Shown: piece by piece, positions 1 through 5,629 of the stretch
How the letters are laid out: each line of letters starts with the position of its first letter
Numbering within the stretch: position 1 is the first letter of the stretch
Source: Pseudomonadota bacterium
Lineage (GTDB): Bacteria > Pseudomonadota > Alphaproteobacteria > Rhizobiales > Hyphomicrobiaceae
Direction: 5' to 3'
NCBI GenBank assembly: GCA_021813195.1
Contig: JAKALI010000005.1
Location: 1-28,728, forward strand
DNA: 28,728 bases
Program-made: the position numbers and the translations under genes
Notes under the pieces: generated by a model
What the model saw: the letters and a program-made list of their open reading frames with translations, nothing else
Told to the model about the DNA's origin: nothing
Databases searched by the model: none

Positions 1-1
1 A

Positions 2-58
2 AGGCGCATCGGAAAGGGTGTGGCTGCTCAGGTTGCGCGAGGATGCGCGAGGGGCTGA
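2..58 (+). CDS. possible 3' end of an upstream gene (partial)
   Basis: The frame starting at base 2 is open from the window edge to TGA at 56-58 and reads RRIGKGVAAQVARGCARG. The IGKGVAAQVAR stretch resembles the IGN.V..P.A motif at the C-terminus of cytosine-C5 DNA methyltransferases. Such enzymes are common in phage modification modules, which would fit the neighbours. Only 18 residues are visible, and two other frames are also open here, so this is a weak call. Confidence 0.25.
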   Translation, partial: RRIGKGVAAQVARGCARG

Positions 59-171
59 CGGTGGACGATGTGCGGGCGCTGGATGTGATGCCGCCGTTGC
101 CGCATTGCCGCCGCTGTATGAGTTGGCGGCGATTGAACGCCCTGCGCGGCGTGTGCTGGCATGAAGGAAGC

Positions 172-924
172 ATGAGAACGCTGGTTTGGTTTTCGGCCGG
201 TGCCGCCAGCGCAGTCGCCGCAAAAATTGCGCTTCAGAATTGCGCCGAAGTCGTGATCGCTTATACCGATCCCGGCTCTGAGCATCCTGACAACCAACGG
301 TTTATCGTGGATTGCGAGAAATGGTTTGGCCGTGAAGTCGTGCGCTTGAAATCCAAGAAATACTCTGACACTTGGCAGGTGTGGAGAGAGCGTCGATACC
401 TCAACGGCCCCGCCGGTGCCCTTTGCACGGTGGAACTAAAGAAACGCCAGCGGTTCGATTTTCAGCAACCAGATGACGTGCAGGTATTCGGCTACACCGT
501 CGAGGAGCGTGACCGCGCTGATAGGTTTCGCCAGAACAATCCCGAAGTGACGCTCTGGACGCCATTGATCGACGAGGGGCTGCGGAAGTCCGATTGCCTA
601 GCCATCATCGACAGGGCCGGGATTGCGCTGCCCGAGATGTATCTGCTCGGCTACCGCAACAACAACTGTATCGGTTGCGTGAAGGGTGGACGCGGCTACT
701 GGAACAAGGTCCGGCGTGACTTCCCCGAAACCTTTCAACGGATGGCGTTGTTGGAGCGTGAGGTTGGTCGGTCGTGTATCAATGGCCAGTTTCTTGACGA
801 ACTAGCGATTGACTCCGGGAACCATCAAACCGAAGCAGACATGGACTGCTCGTTATTGTGTGCTGCCACGTCTGACGAACTAATGACAGCCCAGGCCGCC
901 GAGCCAGCGAAGGAGCCGACATGA
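172..924 (+). CDS. PAPS reductase-like PP-loop protein (adenine nucleotide alpha hydrolase superfamily)
   Basis: A 250-residue PP-loop protein of the phage PAPS-reductase-like type. Members bind ATP or an adenylylated substrate through an SGG.S-like loop; here it is SAGAAS at residues 8-13, right after the first beta strand (MRTLVWF). Family signatures follow: an acidic/His segment (YTDPGSEHPDN, 31-41), LCTVELKKR (84-92) and NNCIGCVKGG (164-173), a cysteine pair plus glycine loop. The phage enzyme's substrate is unknown; sulfur or nucleotide chemistry is inferred only from the superfamily. ATG 172 is chosen because the fold begins there and AAGGA lies 4 nt upstream. The frame is, however, open to the window edge, and an in-frame ATG at 43 would add 43 residues with several cysteines (PHCRRCMSW). 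The stop overlaps the next start (ATGA). Confidence 0.8.
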   Translation: MRTLVWFSAGAASAVAAKIALQNCAEVVIAYTDPGSEHPDNQRFIVDCEKWFGREVVRLKSKKYSDTWQVWRERRYLNGPAGALCTVELKKRQRFDFQQPDDVQVFGYTVEERDRADRFRQNNPEVTLWTPLIDEGLRKSDCLAIIDRAGIALPEMYLLGYRNNNCIGCVKGGRGYWNKVRRDFPETFQRMALLEREVGRSCINGQFLDELAIDSGNHQTEADMDCSLLCAATSDELMTAQAAEPAKEPT

Positions 925-1091
925 CCCAACGAACAGGTCTTGAGGATGCCGCTTACGCGCTGAGAAAGGCGGCATTCGACTTTGCCAATTGGCGGTGGAC
1001 CAGTGACGACCCTGACGGCCGGAAGGTGCACGCGAAATTGAAGCGTGCTGCCTGCCGGTATGCAGCAGCGAAGTCGGGAGGCCGTCCATGA
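921..1091 (+). CDS. small hypothetical phage protein, 56 aa
   Basis: Starts at ATG 921, overlapping the previous stop (ATGA), with AAGGAG six bases upstream. Ends TGA 1089-1091, again overlapping the next start. The product (MTQRTGLEDAAYALRKAAFD...) is basic and probably helical, with WRW and several Arg/Lys/Ala; no known domain is recognised. Perfect coupling on both sides and a clean ribosome binding site support a real gene despite its size. It belongs to a run of small, translationally coupled unknown genes between the first PP-loop gene and the DUF5131 gene. Confidence 0.6.
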   Translation: MTQRTGLEDAAYALRKAAFDFANWRWTSDDPDGRKVHAKLKRAACRYAAAKSGGRP

Positions 1092-1315
1092 CCCAGCGGG
1101 TGACAGCGAGGCAGAAATTCAACATCGGTCAGCGCGTCACGTTGAGCGGAATGGGGGTTAGTCGCAACCTGAACGTGCGGAGCAGTAGAAGGGCGACGGT
1201 TGTCGGATTCGGCATCAAAGAGCCTGAAACCGTGTGGCTCATCAAGGATGGCACCCAAACCCGCGTCGCATATCACATGTCCTTTTGGGATGTTGAAGGA
1301 GAGAAGCAATGGTGA
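1088..1315 (+). CDS. small hypothetical protein, 75 aa, possible SH3-like barrel
   Basis: ATG 1088 overlaps the upstream stop and has GGGAGG about five bases before it. The sequence (RQKFNIGQRVTLSGMG..., ATVVGFG, TVWLIKDG, TRVAYHMSFWDVE) alternates short beta strands and turns, like small SH3-like or KOW-like barrels in phage accessory proteins. That fold is inferred from the pattern only. There is no catalytic motif, signal peptide or membrane segment. It overlaps the next gene by seven bases, so it is part of the same translational unit. Confidence 0.65.
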   Translation: MTQRVTARQKFNIGQRVTLSGMGVSRNLNVRSSRRATVVGFGIKEPETVWLIKDGTQTRVAYHMSFWDVEGEKQW

Positions 1316-1515
1316 CTGAGACCTATCGTTCGGGAGAGTTCGGGCGCTACTGCACAGAGATCACTGAGAATTATTCAATGCGCGGCCGGTCCATTACCGT
1401 CACGTTTACGCGGCGATGGGCGAACCGCACGAAGTCATGGACCCGCTGCTACAAGACGCTGACCGAGGCGCGGAAGGCGTCGAGAGACTTCGTGAAAGGC
1501 AAGCGCACGCGATGA
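1309..1515 (+). CDS. small hypothetical protein, 68 aa
   Basis: ATG 1309 lies inside the end of the previous gene with AAGGAGAG upstream (about 1296-1303). The product is very basic (RRWANRTKSWTRCYKTLTEARKASRDFVKGKRTR at its C-terminal half, written in two parts: RRWANRTKSWTRCYK and TLTEARKASRDFVKGKRTR). It begins with a predicted beta segment and ends with an amphipathic helix. This charge pattern suggests nucleic acid contact, but no family is recognised. It ends in an ATGA overlap with the next gene. Confidence 0.6.
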   Translation: MVTETYRSGEFGRYCTEITENYSMRGRSITVTFTRRWANRTKSWTRCYKTLTEARKASRDFVKGKRTR

Positions 1516-1718
1516 GCCAGCGGGTGAAGGGCCACGCGCTAAACGACGAGACGTATCAAAACGACAAGTTGTGGATCGCTGAGTTGACGAAGGCTGGTTG
1601 GGTCGAGACGCATCGCAATGCGCGGACGTGTCCGCGCGGGTATCTCTGGCGTGGTCCGTATGGCGCGTGGTGCGAACTTCAACGGCGCGACAAACAGATA
1701 GCGGCGGTGATGCCGTGA
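1512..1718 (+). CDS. small hypothetical protein, 68 aa
   Basis: ATG 1512 overlaps the previous TGA. The product starts MSQRVKGHALNDETYQNDK and contains WIAELTKAGWVE, then RTCPRGYLWRGPYGAWCEL. It is rich in Trp and Gly with two cysteines far apart, so it is not a zinc ribbon. A small alpha/beta fold is likely, with no recognised function. Its stop overlaps a GTG start (GTGA), continuing the coupled series. Confidence 0.6.
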   Translation: MSQRVKGHALNDETYQNDKLWIAELTKAGWVETHRNARTCPRGYLWRGPYGAWCELQRRDKQIAAVMP

Positions 1719-1939
1719 CTGCGAGACAAGTAGCCGGACACGCGCGAAGAATTGAACGGCGCGCGAGCGATCCAACCGCTTACGACGTGGAGTGTAGCTG
1801 TGGCGTCGTTATGCCATATCAGCGCGTCACCGTGAAAGAAGCACGGGCATGGCATACGGCACACAAGCGCGCGGTTCTTGCAAACAGCCAAGGCTGTAAC
1901 GGCGATGTGCAGTGGAATGGACGGAGCTTCGGACGATGA
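1715..1939 (+). CDS. small hypothetical protein, 74 aa
   Basis: Starts at GTG 1715 in a GTGA overlap with the previous stop. No ATG is better placed: upstream codons in this frame lie inside the preceding gene, and the coupled GTG matches the pattern around it. The product contains DPTAYDVECSCGVVMPY, then a helix rich in Ala, His and Arg (TVKEARAWHTAHKRAVLA). CSCG followed by His residues could bind a metal, but the usual second Cys pair is missing. Function unknown. It ends at an ATGA junction. Confidence 0.55.
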   Translation: MTARQVAGHARRIERRASDPTAYDVECSCGVVMPYQRVTVKEARAWHTAHKRAVLANSQGCNGDVQWNGRSFGR

Positions 1940-2064
1940 AACCACAGCCAGTCGTCCTGCCCATCAATCGCACGGTGGTTTCCGAGGTCTGCCGCTGGTG
2001 TCAGGCGCAGATTCTGCCGGCCAGCGACCGACGCGCGCACAACCGTCTGGCCGATAACAACTAA
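1936..2064 (+). pseudogene. truncated duplicate of the 3043-3255 zinc-ribbon-like gene
   Basis: This 42-residue ORF starts with MKPQPVVLPINRTVVSEV, then CRWCQAQI, and ends after ILPASDRRAHNRLADNN. Its middle is nearly identical in protein, and over 50 bp identical in DNA (1963-2012 = 3070-3119), to the start of the 70-residue gene at 3043. The second half of that gene, including its second Cys pair (CPC), is missing and replaced by unrelated residues. The ATG still overlaps the preceding stop, so it is probably translated, but it looks like a leftover 5' fragment from a duplication or insertion event. Confidence 0.6.
1963..2012 (+). repeat. 50-bp direct repeat, copy 1
   Basis: Positions 1963-2012 are identical base for base to 3070-3119. 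The flanking bases differ at both ends (1962/3069 and 2013/3120). In both copies the repeat begins 27 bases after the start codon of its ORF, so the reading phase is the same. The pair brackets the DUF5131 gene. Confidence 0.9.
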
Positions 2065-2084
2065 CCACCAACCAGGAGTCCCTC

Positions 2085-2108
2085 ATGTCCCCGACCGCCA
2101 AGCCATGA
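2085..2108 (+). CDS. seven-residue leader ORF before the DUF5131 gene
   Basis: ATG 2085 reads MSPTAKP and stops at TGA 2106-2108, overlapping the ATG of the next gene (2105). AGGAG at about 2073-2077, seven or so bases upstream, fits this ATG and not the downstream one. Ribosomes may therefore load here and pass to the DUF5131 start by coupling. It may also be a remnant: the bases just before the overlap (CAAGCCATGA) recur at the end of the DUF5131 gene. Whether the peptide itself matters is unknown. Confidence 0.4.
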   Translation: MSPTAKP

Positions 2109-3046
2109 CCAATCAACAGGACGGAGGTATCGCGTGGTGTGATTTTACGTCGAATCCGCTCCACTACCACAATGCAGCGGATGAGGTGGTGTGGGGCTGC
2201 GTGAAGGTCAGCCAAGGCTGCACGCATTGCTACGCTGAGAGCCTGGCCAAGCGGTTCGACCGCGGCGCCGAGTTCAACGCGGCCGAGATGGCGAAGCTCA
2301 CGCCCTACCTGGACGAGCAGGAACTGCGCCAGTTGCTCACATCGAAGAAGATCTCCGGGAAGCGTGTGTTCATCGAAGATATGAGCGACTTGTTTGGCGA
2401 GTGGGTGCCGTTCGAACTGCTCGATCGCCTGTTCGCCGCCTTCGCCCTGCGGCCCGATGTCACGTTCCAGATCCTCACGAAGCGCCCGGAGCGGATGCGC
2501 GAATACATTAATCAGGCCACCGATACCGATGACCTCACTGTCGCCAAGTTCGACATCTCCGGCGAGACGTTGGACTTCTTCAACTCCCCGCGAGTCGAAT
2601 TACCGCTACCAAACGTCTGGCTCGGCGCGTCGGTCGAGAATCAAGAGACAGCCGACGAGCGGATTCCGTTGTTGCTGCAAACGCCAGCGGCCGTGCGGTT
2701 TGTCTCGTATGAGCCCGCGCTTGAAGGCGTGAACTTCAGCGAACTGCACATCACGGGCGGCGTGACCATAGACGCGCTCAACCCCGCCGCACGCGAGCGC
2801 GTGTCATGGGTGATCGTCGGCGGCGAGAGCGGCCCATCAGCGCGGCCCACGGACATCGAGTGGATTCGCTCGATCATGGAGCAGTGCAAGTCGGCAGGCG
2901 TGCCGGCGTTTGTTAAGCAGGTCGGCTCGCGCCCGTTCTGCTCAGGCCGTCATGGTGAGTGGAAACCAAAGGACCGCAAGGGCGGCGACATGTCGGAATG
3001 GAGCGAGGATCTGCGCGTCCGTGAGTTCCCGCAGGTCAAGCCATGA
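2105..3046 (+). CDS. phage Gp37/Gp68 family protein (DUF5131), radical-SAM-like cysteine cluster
   Basis: This 313-residue protein matches the phage Gp37/Gp68 (DUF5131) family: an early W-C-D-F-T-S-N-P segment, then C32-x6-C39-x2-C42 (CVKVSQGCTHCYAE), FIEDMSDLFGEW, FQILTKRPERM, NVWLGASVENQETADERIP, VRFVSYEPALEGV, WVIVGGESGPSARP and PAFVKQVG. The three-cysteine motif suggests an iron-sulfur or metal site, and the family is usually placed near radical SAM proteins. Its biochemical role is not established, so none is assigned. A loop around residues 140-155 (TDTDDLTVAKFDISGETLDF) looks like a small insertion. Start ATG 2105 is coupled to the leader ORF, and the stop overlaps the next ATG. Confidence 0.85.
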   Translation: MTNQQDGGIAWCDFTSNPLHYHNAADEVVWGCVKVSQGCTHCYAESLAKRFDRGAEFNAAEMAKLTPYLDEQELRQLLTSKKISGKRVFIEDMSDLFGEWVPFELLDRLFAAFALRPDVTFQILTKRPERMREYINQATDTDDLTVAKFDISGETLDFFNSPRVELPLPNVWLGASVENQETADERIPLLLQTPAAVRFVSYEPALEGVNFSELHITGGVTIDALNPAARERVSWVIVGGESGPSARPTDIEWIRSIMEQCKSAGVPAFVKQVGSRPFCSGRHGEWKPKDRKGGDMSEWSEDLRVREFPQVKP

Positions 3047-3255
3047 GCGCGCCGCCTGTGATGCTCCCGATCAATCGCACGGTGGTTTCCGAGGTCTGCC
3101 GCTGGTGTCAGGCGCAGATCGGCGAGGTGCACAGCCCGGCCTGTCCGTGTGGGGAGCGGTATCGGTTCATTCAGTCCATTAGCGGGTTGAATGGACGGCC
3201 GTTCGTGGATGAGGAGTTTGAGCGCAAGGTGGAGGTTCTGAATGGCGAAGCGTGA
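3043..3255 (+). CDS. small zinc-ribbon-like protein, 70 aa
   Basis: ATG 3043 overlaps the DUF5131 stop. The product has CRWC at residues 19-22 and, after a His, CPC (HSPACPCGERY), a pattern like a compact zinc-binding site. The C-terminal part (NGRPFVDEEFERKVEVLNGEA) is acidic and probably helical. A truncated duplicate lies at 1936-2064. No function is known; small zinc proteins like this often pair with phage modification enzymes. It overlaps the next gene by 14 bases. Confidence 0.7.
   Translation: MSAPPVMLPINRTVVSEVCRWCQAQIGEVHSPACPCGERYRFIQSISGLNGRPFVDEEFERKVEVLNGEA
3070..3119 (+). repeat. 50-bp direct repeat, copy 2
   Basis: Exact match to 1963-2012, located 27 bases after the start codon of the zinc-ribbon-like gene. 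Recombination between the two copies would remove 1107 bp with the DUF5131 gene and leave an in-frame zinc-ribbon gene. Confidence 0.9.
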
Positions 3256-3454
3256 CACGTTGGAATCGCTGTTAGTGAAGCTGGCTGAAGTGCGCTTAGA
3301 ACGGGAGCGCCAAATGCAGCACATCGGCTTGAGACTGGGCGTGTTCGCGGAACTCCGCCGACTCGACAAGCGCGAGCGCGTGCTGATGGCGCGATACGGC
3401 TATCTGACTGTCCAGCAAGGCATGGAGCGCAAGGTGGAGACGGTGACGACATGA
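3242..3454 (+). CDS. small helical hypothetical protein, 70 aa
   Basis: ATG 3242 has GGAGG six bases upstream (3231-3235), which decides the start even though it overlaps the previous gene. The product (MAKRDTLESLLVKLAEVRLE..., LRRLDKRERVLMARYG) is almost wholly helical and charged, probably a short coiled coil. No domain is recognised. Its stop overlaps the start of the second PP-loop gene (ATGA), so the two are likely translated together. Confidence 0.65.
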   Translation: MAKRDTLESLLVKLAEVRLERERQMQHIGLRLGVFAELRRLDKRERVLMARYGYLTVQQGMERKVETVTT

Positions 3455-4404
3455 AGCCTGTTTACCCGACTTTTACCTATCTATCGCTCGGTGCGGGCGT
3501 CCAGAGCACGGCGCTGCTGTTGATGAGCGATAAGGGGTTACTGGGATGTCCGAGGGCTAACGTGGCTGTGTTTGCGGACACGAAAGCCGAGCCGCGCTAT
3601 GTCTACGAACACCTCGAAGCGATTCGCCCCCTGGTATCCATTCCGATTGTGACCGTGACCGCTGGTGATCTTGCGGCCGACTCAGTTGGCGGAACATTCA
3701 TACGGCTTCCGGCGTTCACGGCAGGCCAAGAGAAGATCGTTATGGTTACCGAAAAGAAGTGCTCATGCGTGGTTGACGACGACGAAGCCTATGAAGACGG
3801 CATGGTTGTTGATGTGAACTGCCCGCTATGTCATGGGGAGGGGGTTGTCGCGGTTGATCCGACATCCAAAACAATCGTTACTGGCGGCGGGATGGTGCGC
3901 CGGCAATGCACCCGTGAATACAAGATCGCGCCGATCCAGAAATGGGTACGCGAACACCTGGGCTACGCCAAGGGGCAACGCGTGAAACACAAGGTTGTCT
4001 GTCTGGTTGGTATCTCGGTTGACGAAATCCAGAGGGCCAAGCCATCGCAAGAGAAGTGGGTCACGCGCCTTCATTCTCTGATCGATGCTGACATGCGCCG
4101 ACGCGACTGTATCAAGCTGCTCGAAACGCACGGCTGGCCGGTGCCAAAGAAATCGTCGTGCGTGTTCTGCCCGTATCACGACGATGCGATCTGGCGCGAC
4201 TTACGCGACAATCACCCGGAAGACTTCGCGCGGGCCGTTCAGTTCGACAAAGACATTCGGGTGTCCACCAAGGCGGGGATCAGCGCGCCAGTCTTCATTC
4301 ATCGCAGTTTGAAGCCGCTCGGAGAGGTCGAGTTTAAGCCGGCCCACACGACGCCGCTGTTTGATTCATTCACCGAGGAATGCGAAGGGATGTGCGGGGT
4401 ATGA
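3451..4404 (+). CDS. second PP-loop (PAPS reductase-like) protein with zinc-binding insertion
   Basis: A 317-residue member of the adenine nucleotide alpha hydrolase/PAPS reductase superfamily. The nucleotide loop is LSLGAGVQST (residues 11-20), followed by VAVFADTKAEPRYVYEHL. A Cys-rich insertion follows, with C104-x-C106 and C124-x2-C127; the latter reads CPLCHGEG, a DnaJ-type zinc-finger half-site. After it come RRQCTREYKIAPIQKWVRE (the family's CT..LK-like segment), GISVDEIQRAKPS and SSCVFCPYHDD (C237-x2-C240). Substrate is unknown; sulfur transfer or nucleotide activation is inferred from the superfamily. It is only distantly related to the PP-loop protein at 172-924. ATGA overlaps join it to both neighbours. 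Confidence 0.85.
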   Translation: MKPVYPTFTYLSLGAGVQSTALLLMSDKGLLGCPRANVAVFADTKAEPRYVYEHLEAIRPLVSIPIVTVTAGDLAADSVGGTFIRLPAFTAGQEKIVMVTEKKCSCVVDDDEAYEDGMVVDVNCPLCHGEGVVAVDPTSKTIVTGGGMVRRQCTREYKIAPIQKWVREHLGYAKGQRVKHKVVCLVGISVDEIQRAKPSQEKWVTRLHSLIDADMRRRDCIKLLETHGWPVPKKSSCVFCPYHDDAIWRDLRDNHPEDFARAVQFDKDIRVSTKAGISAPVFIHRSLKPLGEVEFKPAHTTPLFDSFTEECEGMCGV

Positions 4405-4679
4405 GTTACCGTCCGAAGTCTCACCGTGACGAGAACCACGCCGAGATCAAAGAGGCGTTTGAAAAGTTCGGCGCCACGATGGTGGATGTCAGCATGGTGC
4501 CCAACTTCGTGGACCTCTTGGGAGGGTATCGCGGCATTGATTTTCAGGTAGAGGTGAAAACGCCAAAAGGCCGCGTAGCCAAGCACCAGCAGGACCACGC
4601 CGACACCTGGAACGGTCGCCGGCCTGTAGTAGTGAGAACGACCGTGGATGTGGAGAACGTGTTGAAGGGGATGCGATGA
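4401..4679 (+). CDS. small PD-(D/E)XK / VRR-NUC-like nuclease
   Basis: ATG 4401 overlaps the previous stop. This 92-residue protein matches the layout of short phage VRR-NUC-like nucleases: an N-terminal helix (NHAEIKEAFEKFG), the catalytic aspartate segment VPNFVDLLGGYRG, then FQVEVKTPKGRVAKHQQDH, whose E-V-K is the E-x-K of the PD-(D/E)XK core, and a strand VVVRTTVDV near the end. Such proteins cut branched or structured DNA during replication and recombination. The exact substrate cannot be read from sequence. It lies in the same coupled unit as the PP-loop gene. Confidence 0.75.
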   Translation: MSYRPKSHRDENHAEIKEAFEKFGATMVDVSMVPNFVDLLGGYRGIDFQVEVKTPKGRVAKHQQDHADTWNGRRPVVVRTTVDVENVLKGMR

Positions 4680-4942
4680 GCGAACCGAAGCCGCGGCAGT
4701 TGACGGAGAAGGAACGCGCGTTTCTCGGGACGGCAGAAGGCGAGCGGCTGGATTACGTCGAGGCCCGTCTCGCGGAGGCGGAACGACTTAGTAAGGCGCT
4801 TATTGACAAACTGGCCGAATGTGAACCGCACATCGCTAACGCCTGCATGATGAGCCAGATTCACGGTGTGCCCTACACGGGGCCGAACTACAAAACTGAG
4901 AAGGACGAACTTTCCGCCTTCCTCTCCGGCGGTGGGCAGTGA
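4676..4942 (+). CDS. hypothetical helical protein, 88 aa
   Basis: ATG 4676 overlaps the nuclease stop and has AAGGGG upstream. The product begins MSEPKPRQLTEKERAFLGTA, then has a long amphipathic helix (RLDYVEARLAEAERLSKALIDK in two parts: RLDYVEARLAE and AERLSKALIDK) and a cysteine-containing segment AECEPHIANACMM. It resembles small phage proteins of unknown role. There is no motif for catalysis or membrane insertion. Confidence 0.6.
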   Translation: MSEPKPRQLTEKERAFLGTAEGERLDYVEARLAEAERLSKALIDKLAECEPHIANACMMSQIHGVPYTGPNYKTEKDELSAFLSGGGQ

Positions 4943-4968
4943 GCCGCGTGAAGGCGAAGGAGTAGCGC

Positions 4969-5349
4969 GTGCCAATCGCTCCGTTGCGTCCCTGTCCAGG
5001 CAAAGGCGGCCGATGCGGCAACCTCGTGAGCGCCGGCCGTTGTAAGGATTGCGGCGGCACCGGACAGCGCGAGTCGAGCCGATGGCCCGACAAGCCGCCC
5101 GTCAAGCGCATTACCGGGCGTAGACTACAGGCGCTTAGGAAGGCGTTGTATATTCGCCTGATTGAGGAAGGACATGGCGTGCCAACGTGCGCGATCTGCC
5201 ATCAGTTTCTCGCGTTCAGCGACATGGAGCGGGATCACGTCGTGAACCTCGCGGACGGCGGCAAGGACGAAGAATCGAACTGCGCTGGAGTCCACGCCCT
5301 TTGCCACAAACGTAAGACCCACCATGAAAGCATGCGAGGGCGACAATGA
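4969..5349 (+). CDS. HNH endonuclease with N-terminal zinc-ribbon-like segment
   Basis: Starts at GTG 4969 with AAGGAG at 4957-4962, six bases upstream; no in-frame ATG serves better. The 126-residue product has an N-terminal CPGKGGRCGNL...CKDC segment, then a canonical HNH core: CAICHQFLAFSDMERDHVVN, a short loop, SNCAGVHALCHKRKTHHE. DHV supplies the general-base His, and the two Cys pairs hold the structural zinc. Small HNH proteins just upstream of terS are typical of HK97-type phages, where they nick or cut DNA during packaging with the terminase. Position here supports that role. Its stop overlaps the next short ORF. Confidence 0.85.
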   Translation: MPIAPLRPCPGKGGRCGNLVSAGRCKDCGGTGQRESSRWPDKPPVKRITGRRLQALRKALYIRLIEEGHGVPTCAICHQFLAFSDMERDHVVNLADGGKDEESNCAGVHALCHKRKTHHESMRGRQ

Positions 5350-5493
5350 GCGACATAGACCAGCACATCTTGAGAGTCGCCGGCTTCAACGCGCACCGGG
5401 CGGTCATGGGATGCGCTTGTGCGGCATCAGATCAAGGGCAATCTGATCGAATGGACACGCGCACGATGGGAAGCGGATAACGGCAGGCGTTAA
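5346..5493 (+). pseudogene. short ORF broken by an apparent +1 frameshift
   Basis: ATG 5346 overlaps the HNH stop and reads MSDIDQHILRVAGFNAHRAV, then an unlikely stretch ending at TAA 5478-5480 (44 aa). Skipping one base near 5403 gives a much more protein-like continuation, SWDALVRHQIKGNL then IEWTRARWEADNGRR, to TAA 5491-5493. The joined product would be about 48 residues. Either a real disabling insertion or a sequencing/assembly error would explain this. Function unknown. Confidence 0.4.
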
Positions 5494-5495
5494 CA
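5475..5495 (+). repeat. dispersed palindromic repeat, copy 1
   Basis: GGATAACG-GCAGG-CGTTAACA: the left arm is perfect and the right arm has two changes from the consensus GGATAACG-N5-CGTTATCC. It supplies both stop codons of the broken ORF at 5346. Confidence 0.65.
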
Positions 5496-5524
5496 GTGAT
5501 ACGATGTAAGTGCTTGCGGAGTAA

Positions 5525-5553
5525 TTGGATAGGGGCGGGCGTGAATCTATATA
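5525..5553 (+). promoter_or_regulatory. sigma70-like promoter candidate for the packaging/head operon
   Basis: TTGGAT (5525-5530) is followed after 17 bases by TATATA (5548-5553), inside the AT-rich palindrome TCTATATAGA. This is the clearest gap between genes before the terminase, and the spacing is ideal. Transcription would start near 5560. A degenerate copy of the dispersed palindrome (16 of 21 positions) fills the spacer (5527-5547), which may be chance. Confidence 0.45.
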
Positions 5554-5602
5554 GACTGGCGATCGGGAAACCACGCTGTCCCTCAACCTTGCATGGGGAT
5601 GC

Positions 5603-5629
5603 GTTCAAATGGTTCAAACGAGGTTCAAA
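5603..5629 (+). repeat. three GTTCAAA iterons next to the terS start
   Basis: GTTCAAA occurs at 5603-5609, 5612-5618 and 5623-5629, with spacing of 9 and 11 bases; the last touches the terS start codon. Short iterons by terS can be terminase recognition or autoregulation sites in other phages; that role is inferred here. Confidence 0.5.

Noticed and set aside
2..164. Third-frame ORF ending at TGA 162-164 (…LPPLYELAAIERPARRVLA)
   Set aside because: Plausible as the end of an upstream gene but competes with two other open frames over the same bases; no motif lets me choose it.
3174..3196. Inverted repeat GTCCATT/AATGGAC
   Set aside because: Seven-base arms inside a coding gene with no T-run and no second copy in the window; likely chance.
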